A DNA stretch of 64,000 bases, taken from NCBI RefSeq assembly GCF_003950315.1, contig NZ_NGJT01000006.1:1-64000 (forward strand), written 5' to 3'. Origin of the DNA: Vagococcus bubulae. GTDB lineage: Bacteria > Bacillota > Bacilli > Lactobacillales > Vagococcaceae. The first letter of the stretch is position 1, and the number at the start of each line of letters is the position of its first letter. Made by a program: the position numbers and the translations under genes. This document shows positions 43,319-50,576 of the stretch, in pieces. A model generated the notes under the pieces. The model was not told where the DNA came from and made no database searches. It saw only the letters and a list, made by a program, of their open reading frames with translations.

Positions 43319-43948
43319 ATGACACGTATTAAACCAGTTTTAGCTGTATTTGTGCTTCTGTTCACTTTAAGTGGGTGTGGTATCACACAAGAATTAGATC
43401 AATCAGTCACAGTCACAAAAAACATCAATCAACAATTAAAAGAAGAAAAAACAACGATTTCCTCTTTAAATACACTTCTTGAAAATTTTTCAACAACCTA
43501 TGACAAAGATGTCCATGAAAAAAAAATAACCGATATTTTAGGTAATGAAACAAGCAGTTTAAATAAAAGTTATGAAGAACGTGAAGCATTATTATCCACT
43601 CTAAAAAAAGATAATAAACTCATCAAATCCTATAATAAAGAACTAAAAAGTATTATATCTAAAAAGGCAGTTGATGTGGATAATACGAAATTAGTTTCCA
43701 TTCAAGGAAGTTTAGACATTATCATCAATAATATTGAATCTCTTCAACTTTATATTGAAACAGGTCTCTCACAAGAAAAAGAGCTATATGATGATGTCTC
43801 AAGTGATACAGCGGATGCCCTATTTTCTGCTATTGATAGAGCAAATGGTGCTATGCTCCTAGTGACAAATGAAACCTTACAAAATATTTCTTATACCACA
43901 AATTTAATAACTGACTATCAAAAATCAGTTCCATCAAATAATAAATAG
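43319..43948 (+). CDS. Lipoprotein, YkyA-like
   Basis: This 209-residue secreted lipoprotein has a signal peptide and lipobox LSGC (Cys about 20). The mature part is almost entirely alpha-helical and charged (KNINQQLKEEKTTISSLNTLLENF, EREALLSTLKKDNKLIKSYNKEL), like the putative cell-wall-binding lipoprotein YkyA family. Its function is unknown. A strong GAGGGGG site precedes the ATG. It lies 15 bases before a small ArAE gene on the same strand, and opposite a larger ArAE gene, so the three probably form a functional unit. Confidence 0.8.
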   Translation: MTRIKPVLAVFVLLFTLSGCGITQELDQSVTVTKNINQQLKEEKTTISSLNTLLENFSTTYDKDVHEKKITDILGNETSSLNKSYEEREALLSTLKKDNKLIKSYNKELKSIISKKAVDVDNTKLVSIQGSLDIIINNIESLQLYIETGLSQEKELYDDVSSDTADALFSAIDRANGAMLLVTNETLQNISYTTNLITDYQKSVPSNNK

Positions 43949-43963
43949 GAGAATGTTTATCAG

Positions 43964-44569
43964 ATGGTTATTGGAAAATATCGAATTGGCTTACGAACAC
44001 TGAAAACCTCAGTTGCTGTTATGTGTTGTATTATCTTCTTTCACCTAACACATCGCGGTTCCCCAATGGTGGCAACGCTAGCAGCTGTTTTTGCTTTACG
44101 CGAAGACATGTCAACTACTATGAGTTTTGGTAAATCAAGAATATTAGGTAACACTATTGGTGGGATTGCTGGTATTTTATACTACATTTGTTTACTCAAA
44201 CTTCCGAATCAATCCATTGGTGAAATCTTTCTTGTTCCTTTTTTTGTTTTAGTTACTATCACTGTTTCGACCCGTTTAAATAATCAAAAGGGAATTATTG
44301 GCGGCGTTGCAACCTTGTTATTTTTATGTTTCTCAATTCCTAAAACAAGTTCTTTTACCTATGCAATTGATCGTGTAATCGATACGTTTATCGGAACACT
44401 CTTTGCTATTTTATGGAATTACTTAATTAAATCGCCATTAGAAGATAAGGAAGAAACCTTAGAAGAAAAAAAAGAAGCTTTAGCTCAAAAGAAAGAAGAA
44501 ATCAAAACCTTGGAACAAGAAATTCAAACACTAGAAAAAAATATTCCACCAGGTACACCATTAGACTAA
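43964..44569 (+). CDS. Short FUSC/aromatic acid exporter family membrane protein
   Basis: This 201-residue protein has the ArAE/FUSC N-terminal domain (YRIGLRTLKTSVAVMCCIIFFHLTHRGSPMVATLAAVFALRED) with four membrane segments and ends in a coiled coil of about 45 residues (EDKEETLEEKKEALAQKKEEIKTLEQEIQTLEKN). It resembles the single-domain, about four-helix members common in Firmicutes. Its start repeats that of the divergent 320-residue ArAE protein, so the two may be paralogues that assemble together. AGGAG lies 11 bases upstream of the ATG. An IS3-like remnant follows. Confidence 0.78.
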   Translation: MVIGKYRIGLRTLKTSVAVMCCIIFFHLTHRGSPMVATLAAVFALREDMSTTMSFGKSRILGNTIGGIAGILYYICLLKLPNQSIGEIFLVPFFVLVTITVSTRLNNQKGIIGGVATLLFLCFSIPKTSSFTYAIDRVIDTFIGTLFAILWNYLIKSPLEDKEETLEEKKEALAQKKEEIKTLEQEIQTLEKNIPPGTPLD

Positions 44570-44587
44570 AAAAACACGCTCACAATC

Positions 44588-44698
44588 GGAACTGACCCCA
44601 AAAGGGAAGACAAATATAAAAACACCCTTGTTGAATATCAGAAAAAAGTAATCGCATAGGTCTTTTTATTACTGTCTCATTTTAGGGGTTCAGTCCCC
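44588..44698. mobile_element. Remnant of an IS3-like element (about 110 bp)
   Basis: The ends are imperfect inverted repeats: GGAACTGACCCCAAAA on the left and, read inward on the other strand, GGGGACTGAACCCCTAAAA on the right. The ACTGACCCC / ACTGAACCCC termini are characteristic of IS3-family elements. Only about 75 bases lie between them and no transposase frame remains, so this is an internally deleted copy or a MITE. It sits between an ArAE gene and an XRE regulator gene. Confidence 0.55.
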
Positions 44699-44758
44699 TT
44701 CGCTATGTTTTTTTATTTATCAGTATTTTTGATATTACTGAATAGGATGAAAATAATA

Positions 44759-44959
44759 TTATTCATTATAGTGATGTTGAAATAGTTCATCTACTGTTAT
44801 ATCCAATTCAGCAGATAATTTAAACGCTAGAGAAAGGGTTGGATCATATTTATTATTTTCGATCGCATTGATTGTTTGTCTAGTGACACCTGTTTTCTTT
44901 GCTAAATCTGCTTGAGAAATTTTTAGTTCCTTTCTCTTTTCTTTAATTCGATTTTCCAT
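44759..44959 (-). CDS. XRE-family transcriptional regulator
   Basis: This 66-residue single-domain Cro/CI-type repressor has the complete helix-turn-helix fold: IKEKRKELKISQADLAKKTGVTRQTINAIENNKYDPTLSLAFKLSAELDITVDELF, the standard layout of the YgzD/YozG group. It follows a small membrane protein gene with a 2-base gap. Regulator plus membrane protein pairs of this kind are common in Firmicutes, and the target is usually their own promoter. Two 20-bp repeats at that promoter are good operator candidates. Confidence 0.88.
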   Translation of the reverse strand: MENRIKEKRKELKISQADLAKKTGVTRQTINAIENNKYDPTLSLAFKLSAELDITVDELFQHHYNE

Positions 44960-44961
44960 TA

Positions 44962-45249
44962 CTAATTACCATACTTTTTCTTATAATACAAAAGGGTTAT
45001 AAAGTAAATAATAGCGACTACTGTTAGAAATGTTAATGGATTTGTTCCAGTATATGAATTAGAAAATAAATTCCTTAACACGTCACCAATCAACGTCAAT
45101 ACCACAATCAATAAAGTATAAGTACTAGCTTTCCAAATAATCATTTGTTGACGTTCATCATTTTTTTTAATAAGAGAAACAACCATTGAAACATCTAACG
45201 AAACTATACCTAATATAAACAAAATAAACATCATTAATCCAAAATCCAT
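44962..45249 (-). CDS. Small membrane protein paired with an XRE regulator
   Basis: This 95-residue protein has three hydrophobic segments (about 5-25, 42-60 and 71-88) with a charged KKNDERQQMIIWKAS loop. The ERQQ-x-x-x-x-KA element is seen in small membrane proteins encoded next to XRE regulators (DUF2178-like). Function is unknown. AAGGAGG precedes the ATG, and a sigma-A promoter lies 42 bases upstream. It and the regulator form one operon. Confidence 0.75.
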   Translation of the reverse strand: MDFGLMMFILFILGIVSLDVSMVVSLIKKNDERQQMIIWKASTYTLLIVVLTLIGDVLRNLFSNSYTGTNPLTFLTVVAIIYFITLLYYKKKYGN

Positions 45250-45267
45250 TATTAAATCCTCCTTAAT

Positions 45268-45333
45268 ATGTCAAAACTTCTTTACATTTTTATTTTAAAC
45301 AACCTTAAATGAAATGTCAAAACCTTTTTACAT
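45268..45333. repeat. Two 20-bp operator-like repeats at the XRE operon promoter
   Basis: ATGTCAAAACTTCTTTACAT (45268-45287) and ATGTCAAAACCTTTTTACAT (45314-45333) are 18/20 identical direct repeats, and each is an imperfect palindrome (ATGTCAAA/TTTACAT). Copy two overlaps the -35 hexamer, and copy one lies at the expected transcription start. The centre-to-centre distance is 46 bases. Confidence 0.75.
45292..45320 (-). promoter_or_regulatory. Promoter of the membrane protein-XRE operon
   Basis: On the minus strand the -35 is a perfect TTGACA (45315-45320), with a 17-base spacer and -10 TAAAAT (45292-45297). Confidence 0.8.
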
Positions 45334-45345
45334 ATACAAATCAAA

Positions 45346-45377
45346 AAACCTCTATCACCGTATCATGATAGAGGTTT
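45346..45377 (-). terminator. Terminator of the CcdA-TlpA operon
   Basis: A perfect 12-bp inverted repeat (AAACCTCTATCA arms, 8-base loop) lies just past the stop of the 152-residue protein gene, followed on the minus strand by six T residues (overlapping the arm). Confidence 0.85.
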
Positions 45378-45386
45378 ACTTTTGTT

Positions 45387-45845
45387 TTAAAAAATCATCC
45401 GATAAGAAATCATCATCCATTTATTGTCTTGTTTTTCATATACCGATTCAGTTTTCTGAATAAACGGGGCACCATCATTAATAGATAAAGAAAACTGAGT
45501 AATAAGTTTCTTTTTATTACCACCAATTTTTTGAATATCTGTCGTGTGCAGTTTTGTTACTTTTGGTTTAGGGAACTCACCTAGCATTGCTTCAGGAATA
45601 ATGGGACAAACTGCTTTCATTACACTTTCAGTCATTTTTGTTTCCATAAACGGAATACTTGCTTTATAGTCTTCATAATTACTAAAACTATTAACCTCTT
45701 TTAACAATTCATGATGTGATGCTATCAGGCCTTCATTTGATTTTTCAACCCATTTATTTCTGACAAATCCTCCTAATATGACACTCCAAACAACTAGATT
45801 TATCACCACTAAGACAACACGACTTTTTTTATTAAATAAACTCAT
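45387..45845 (-). CDS. Membrane-anchored extracytoplasmic protein of unknown function
   Basis: This 152-residue protein has one N-terminal helix (VVLVVINLVVWSVILGGF, about residues 10-27) and an outside domain of about 120 residues ending in a beta-rich stretch (KKKLITQFSLSINDGAPFIQKTESVYEKQDNKWMMISYRMIF). One cysteine (AVCPII, near 80) is present in the outer domain. I do not recognise the family. It overlaps the TlpA-like gene by 4 bases, and GAGGG precedes the ATG, so it is coupled to the CcdA-TlpA thiol-redox operon and may be a substrate or partner. That is inference from position. Confidence 0.7.
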   Translation of the reverse strand: MSLFNKKSRVVLVVINLVVWSVILGGFVRNKWVEKSNEGLIASHHELLKEVNSFSNYEDYKASIPFMETKMTESVMKAVCPIIPEAMLGEFPKPKVTKLHTTDIQKIGGNKKKLITQFSLSINDGAPFIQKTESVYEKQDNKWMMISYRMIF

Positions 45846-46411
45846 TTTGAAATACCCTCAATCGCCATTTTAAGTGTTTCAGCATTAATCCCACCAATTG
45901 CTCGGTTATGAATATTTCCCTCAGCATCTATAAAATACGTGGTCGGCAATCCATTTAAAGCAAATTTAATGGTGCTTGCTTGTGTTTCATCAAATTGAAT
46001 TGGCATATCCAATCCTTCATTTTTAAGAAATTCATGTGCTTTTTGTTTTGTCTCTCGTCGACCATCTGCTTGGTTCATAAAAAGAAACGTCACATCAGGA
46101 TTATTTTTTTGGAATTCTTGAAAAATAGGCATTTCTTCTCTGCATGGTGGACACCAACTAGCCCAAAAATTAAGGACAATTGGTTTTCCTTTATAAGAAC
46201 TCAGCATGACTTTCTCTCCCTTTTCATTCTCAAAAGTAAAATCAAATGCTTCATCAGCTATATTATTAAGTACAGTCTCATCATTTTGCTGTGCTTCATC
46301 AACTAATGCACTTGGCTCTTCTTCGTTGGCTGTTAAATTTTGATATAATACATAACTGCCACCTATTAACACAACCAATCCCACTAAACTAAAGATTAAC
46401 TTCTTATTCAT
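45842..46411 (-). CDS. TlpA/ResA-like extracytoplasmic thiol-disulfide reductase
   Basis: This 189-residue protein is anchored by an N-terminal helix (LIFSLVGLVVLIGGSYVLY). The thioredoxin fold follows, with VLNFWASWCPPCREEMPIF near residues 85-103 (CPPC active site) and the cis-proline loop GLPTTYFIDAEG near 152. It should reduce disulfides of outside proteins using electrons passed by CcdA, encoded 10 bases upstream. A GGGGAG site supports the start. Lactic acid bacteria usually lack cytochrome c, so a target other than cytochrome maturation is likely, for example oxidative repair or competence/surface proteins. Confidence 0.87.
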   Translation of the reverse strand: MNKKLIFSLVGLVVLIGGSYVLYQNLTANEEEPSALVDEAQQNDETVLNNIADEAFDFTFENEKGEKVMLSSYKGKPIVLNFWASWCPPCREEMPIFQEFQKNNPDVTFLFMNQADGRRETKQKAHEFLKNEGLDMPIQFDETQASTIKFALNGLPTTYFIDAEGNIHNRAIGGINAETLKMAIEGISK

Positions 46412-46421
46412 TTTGTCTCCC

Positions 46422-47126
46422 CTATCTTTGAACTAATAATTGTAAGTAATCAACCCAACCAGTCATCATCGCAATTCCCACAATAATCATCAGAATGGCT
46501 GAAAAAATATTAATTTCCCTAAAATGATTTTTAATCCAAGAAAACGTGCTCTTCAATGAATTTAATAAATAAGTACTCAGAATAAATGGTAAGGCTAATC
46601 CTAAAGAGTAAACTAATAATAACAGGCCCCCTTGAAGAGATGATCCTGATTGAGATGCCATCATTAAAGCTGTCCCTAAATATGCACTTAAACAAGGAGT
46701 CCAGCCGAGTGCAAATACGGCACCAAACAATACCAAATATCCTCTACTAGAATTGCTGTGTAGTTTTAAATTTATGTTAGGTCCTTTTATTAATGTCATT
46801 CCTGATTTCAATTTATCAAATACACCTAGCATGTTTAATCCTGTAATTACGACAAATCCACCAGCAACTAGCTGAATTACCCGTTTATACTGAACGAGTG
46901 TTTGAGCAATAAAACCTGACAACAATCCCATCGAAACAAACACAATAGAAAAGCCTAAAATAAAAGCGGTTACTCTTATAAGTGCTTCTTTTTGCTTGTT
47001 TTCCTCTTGAGCTGTTTGGTCTCCTAAAAAATAAGACACGTAAACAGGTAGTAGCGGTAAAATACAAGGTGAAATAAATGTTAGAATACCTTCTAAAAAT
47101 AAAATAATCGCAAATGTCGCGGTCAT
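46422..47126 (-). CDS. ccdA: CcdA-family thiol-disulfide transporter
   Basis: This 234-residue membrane protein with six helices carries electrons from cytoplasmic thioredoxin to outside thiol proteins. The two conserved cysteines are in TFISPCILPLLPVYVSYFLG (near residue 18) and FALGWTPCLSAYLGTAL (near 134). I choose the ATG at 47126 with GAGGAAAAT upstream. The frame start at 47177 would add 17 hydrophilic residues absent from the family. It is the first gene of a three-gene operon. Confidence 0.88.
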   Translation of the reverse strand: MTATFAIILFLEGILTFISPCILPLLPVYVSYFLGDQTAQEENKQKEALIRVTAFILGFSIVFVSMGLLSGFIAQTLVQYKRVIQLVAGGFVVITGLNMLGVFDKLKSGMTLIKGPNINLKLHSNSSRGYLVLFGAVFALGWTPCLSAYLGTALMMASQSGSSLQGGLLLLVYSLGLALPFILSTYLLNSLKSTFSWIKNHFREINIFSAILMIIVGIAMMTGWVDYLQLLVQR

Positions 47127-47332
47127 ATTTTCCTCACTTTCATACTGAATTAATCGATAAAAATTTATCACTTTCATTTTGTCATTCAGTAAAATCGTTT
47201 TTAAATCGTTATATAATATCTACCAAATTAAACATATCATTTTTACTGTTCTTTTTCAAATTAATGAATCCTGGTCATTTATTACGATAAAAGAGACATC
47301 TCTTTTTCAAAAGATATCTCTAATTTATTTAT

Positions 47333-47974
47333 CTAAAATGTCTTTATTAATGGTTTTACTTCCATCCAGGGATTTTCAACTAACACTGGTCCATTGATAG
47401 TTTTTAATAGGATTTTTTTCTACCTTGATGTAACTCTAATAGTGAGCATCAACCAAATGGTGTCATAATTTGGATGTCTACTCTGGTTTCAAGTTGCTGG
47501 CATACTTCATACAGATAATCTATTTGTTGTTTATTCATCTCACTCTCTACATAAACTAACTCATCTAGATCGCTACTTTTTTACAGTTGGCTCTTTACTG
47601 ACTAACTCATATGCCAAACTCCCACCAATTCCCCAAACATAATCTTTTAATAATCTTTTTAACAAATCAAATGATTGGAAAATCTTAAACGATTGTTGTC
47701 TATACATAGAAATGCCTTCTAAAAACTCATTCTTTATCAATTGAGTTGGTCTGACAACTTGATTAATCACACTTTCTTTTACGAAACAGCTGTGACGTTT
47801 ATTTCGTTCGTTTCCTCTAACACCAACTGGAATTGTCTCATCAGATAAAGAAGCTCGTCTGACAACGACCCAATCCCAGTCATTTTTTTCATCAAACCAA
47901 TCTGGGATATCATTTAAATGGATTAAATCCTCTAGTTTTACATAAAGTAAGTCATGTGAGGTTATAGATTCCAT
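47333..47974 (-). pseudogene. mdcG: mdcG relic: malonate decarboxylase holo-ACP synthase
   Basis: The N-terminal about 133 codons encode an MdcG-like phosphoribosyl-dephospho-CoA transferase (LYVKLEDL...WVVVRRAS...IPVGVRGNERNKRHSCFV near residues 10-64). The frame then breaks in a run of A/T bases near 47,576. The continuation SDLDELVYVESEMN...VDIQIMTPFGW is in another frame, and the C-terminal ILLKTINGPVLVENPWMEVKPLIKTF is back in the first frame, ending in TAG at 47333-47335. At least two frameshifts are therefore present. MdcG loads the special prosthetic group on the ACP subunit, whose gene is absent. Sequencing error is unlikely to explain all the lesions nearby. Confidence 0.8.
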
Positions 47975-48710
47975 TGCTCTACCATAGCTTTTCTCACTTT
48001 ATTTATTGCCACACGTCCTTCTTCAATGGCTTCTTTCGTTTGATATCTGAAAGATAAAGCGTTTGACTTATCAACTGTGCTATTGATTGCTTCATCAATG
48101 ATTTCTTCCATGCGTTTGACATCTTCACTGGTAAAGTCGTCACCATTTATGCCATCAACTAACTTGTATAAAGCACCTAACTTATTGAAATTTCCTATAT
48201 CATAAGCCATGGCAGGAACTTATTCGGTTGCTTTTTCTAGTTCTTCAAGCGTTCTATTTGTGATACGAGCAGCACTTTCTTTAGACATTGCCTGTACATT
48301 GATTGCTGAACCATTCAAGGCAATCAAACGATTTGATTGAAGTCCGTGCGCTAAAAAGGCGCCTAATATAGCATTCCAGACAATCACACCAATCACCGGG
48401 TGACCATTTTGTCTTGCAGTCGCATAACTTTGCGCGCTTGAAGCAAGTGATAAATGAATCCCAACTAACTCTTCATTATAACCGTAAGCCTGGCTAGGCA
48501 CATCAATGACAAAAGCAATTGGACGTTTTGTTCTTTTTCTTTATCTTCATCTATCCATTCATTGACTTTTTTTGCAATCTCAACCCCTTCAACTAATCCC
48601 ATTTCTCCATTTCGCACACGATAAAAAGAATTGTTAGAATCTGGCACAACTGAAATATAACCATACTTTTTCACATCTCTTTCGACAACTTGACTTAATA
48701 TTGTTGAAAG
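47962..48710 (-). pseudogene. mdcE: mdcE relic: malonate decarboxylase gamma subunit
   Basis: Three fragments together match the MdcE carboxyltransferase subunit: YGYISVVPDSNNSFYRVRNGEMGLVEG (48674 downward), then VPSQAYGYNEELVGIHLSLASSAQSYATARQNGHPVIGVIV...MSKESAARITNRTLEELEKA, then AYDIGNFNKLGALYKLVDG. A frameshift lies near 48,510-48,530 between the first two. An in-frame TAA at about 48,220 separates the second and third. The sequence upstream of about 48,710 is lost, and with it mdcA-D. The fragments overlap the mdcG relic at its start. The intact enzyme would decarboxylate malonate to acetate. Confidence 0.83.
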
Positions 48711-48725
48711 AGATGAATTAACAGG

Positions 48726-48869
48726 ATTCTTATTGTATTAAAACCCTTAACAGAATTATCTCTAAACCGTACAATATATCTTTGTTGGACTGATACAAAC
48801 GAATACTTAGAAGAACATGAAGAATTAATCCAGATCATCCCACAGTTTTATGGAGAAATATTGAAGTAA
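48726..48869 (+). pseudogene. C-terminal fragment of a LysR-type regulator
   Basis: About 47 codons on the plus strand (ILIVLKPLTELSLNRTIYLCW...) end in TAA at 48867-48869 and resemble the C-terminus of a LysR effector domain (I-x-L-K-P-L-T-E-L-x-L-x-R-T-I-Y-L-x-W). No start or DNA-binding domain remains. Its position and divergent direction beside mdcE suggest it is the remains of the malonate operon activator (MdcR type). That identity is inference, and the match is short. Confidence 0.5.
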
Positions 48870-48872
48870 GAT

Positions 48873-48910
48873 AAAAAGTAGCCTCTCAAAAAAAAGAGAG
48901 ACTACTTTTT
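48873..48910. terminator. Bidirectional terminator before the ABC permease gene
   Basis: Arms AAAAAGTAG-CTCTC and GAGAG-CTACTTTTT with one mismatch and an A-rich loop lie between the LysR fragment and the stop of the permease gene. A T run exists on both strands. Confidence 0.8.
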
Positions 48911-48913
48911 TAT

Positions 48914-50575
48914 TTATAATGATATGTCATCACTACCTGATACTTTCATAAATAATAATAACGAAAGAACGGTAATAACAGTGAGTATGGTTGATAATGC
49001 TGCCGCAATTCCATAATTACCACGAATTACTTCAGTATAAATCGCAACAGTCATGGTTCTAGTGCGAATATTATATAGTAAAATAGATGTTGATAATTCT
49101 GAAATCATCGTAATCCATGATAAAATAGCACCAGATATAATCCCTGACATCATCATAGGGACCGTAATTTTGAAAAAGGTATTCATTTTAGAACTACCTA
49201 AACTTTCAGCTGCTTCTTCTATACTCGGTGAGACTTGTTGCAAACTCGCAACAGATGAACGAATGGTATAAGGCAATCGTCTAACAGATAGTGAAATAAC
49301 CATAATACCGACTGTTCCTGTTATAGCCAAAAATCCTGATCCACCAATTCCTGTATTGAATGATGTGATAAATGCAATACCAAGTACTGTTCCTGGAACG
49401 ATATAAGGAATCATACTTAAACTATCAATCACATTTGTAAAAAAGTTTGGTTTTCTTACTGTTAGATAAGAAATAAAAATGGCTAGAATTACGACCACTA
49501 CTAAAGCCATTAACGGAATTCTTATCGTATTGAAAATAGCAGACCCCATACGATCAAATGCATTTCGATAACTATCTAATGAATACCCAGGAACAAAAAC
49601 CATACCTGATGTCTTCAAAAATGACGTATAAATTAAATACATTTGGGGTAACACAGATAAAAAGATAATCCCGTAGACAGTTGCATAGATACCAACTTTT
49701 TTACCGCCTGTTGGCTTTTTAGCAACAATTGGATGCAATGAGTTCATACTAAAACTATATTGTCTGGCAATTGCTTTTTGGACTAAAAAGATGGTTAAGG
49801 CAATAATAATCGCAATGACTGCAAGAGATGAAGCAAACGCTGCATTGCCACCAACTTCACTAATAAACTGTGTATAAATCAAAACTGGAAATGTTCTGTA
49901 TCCCTCTCCAATTAACATAGGCGTCCCAAAATCAGAAAAAGCACGCATAAAAACAAGTAAAGCTGCTGCTAACAATGTCGGAGTAAGTAGTGGAAGAACT
50001 ACTTTAAAGACACGATTAATGCCTCGACAGCCCATACTTTCTGCTGCTTCTAGTACAGATTGATCGATACTTTTAAATGCTCCATTCACATATAAAAAGA
50101 CTAATGGAAATAATTGCAGTGTAAAGACTAACACTATGCCAAAAAAACCATAGATGTCAACTTGTGGAAAATGCAAAACATTCATTAAAAATTTAGTTAT
50201 CACACCATTTCTACCCAATAATAAAATCCAAGAATACGCTCCAACAAATGGTGCTGACATGGAGGCGATAATGATAAAAATCTGAAGAACTTTTTTACCT
50301 TTAAAATGATACATATTAAATAGATAAGCTAATAACGTTCCAATGATTAATGAAAAAAATGTTGCTGTTAACGATACTTTAAAACTATTTACTAAAGTAG
50401 AGAAATAGTATTTTTTCGAAAAAAATGTTTTAAATTGCGTTAAAGAAAAATGACCATCTTCAATCATAGATTGACTAAGTACTGTAATAATCGGATAGAC
50501 TAAAAATAGTAAATACGTGATAAAAATAATGATAGCAGATACAGTCCATATATTTAACTTTTTGTGTTTTATCAT
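48914..50575 (-). CDS. ABC transporter permease, Fe(3+)/phosphonate-type (double permease)
   Basis: This 553-residue permease has two fused halves of about six helices each, as in FbpB/AfuB/PhnV-like importers. Each half carries an EAA loop: EAAESMGCRGINRVFKVVLPLLTP (near 195) and EAAESLGSSKMNTFFKITVPMM (near 480). I use the ATG at 50575 (GGAGGGG upstream), directly overlapping the end of the ATPase gene. It works with the ATPase and lipoprotein encoded upstream. Substrate could be ferric iron, an organophosphonate or a phosphorylated sugar or acid. Confidence 0.87.
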   Translation of the reverse strand: MIKHKKLNIWTVSAIIIFITYLLFLVYPIITVLSQSMIEDGHFSLTQFKTFFSKKYYFSTLVNSFKVSLTATFFSLIIGTLLAYLFNMYHFKGKKVLQIFIIIASMSAPFVGAYSWILLLGRNGVITKFLMNVLHFPQVDIYGFFGIVLVFTLQLFPLVFLYVNGAFKSIDQSVLEAAESMGCRGINRVFKVVLPLLTPTLLAAALLVFMRAFSDFGTPMLIGEGYRTFPVLIYTQFISEVGGNAAFASSLAVIAIIIALTIFLVQKAIARQYSFSMNSLHPIVAKKPTGGKKVGIYATVYGIIFLSVLPQMYLIYTSFLKTSGMVFVPGYSLDSYRNAFDRMGSAIFNTIRIPLMALVVVVILAIFISYLTVRKPNFFTNVIDSLSMIPYIVPGTVLGIAFITSFNTGIGGSGFLAITGTVGIMVISLSVRRLPYTIRSSVASLQQVSPSIEEAAESLGSSKMNTFFKITVPMMMSGIISGAILSWITMISELSTSILLYNIRTRTMTVAIYTEVIRGNYGIAAALSTILTVITVLSLLLFMKVSGSDDISL

Positions 50576-50576
50576 A

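Noticed and set aside
47179-47397. 72-codon plus-strand frame downstream of ccdA
   Set aside because: It overlaps the 3' end of the mdcG relic, lacks a ribosome-binding site and looks like random AT-rich sequence.
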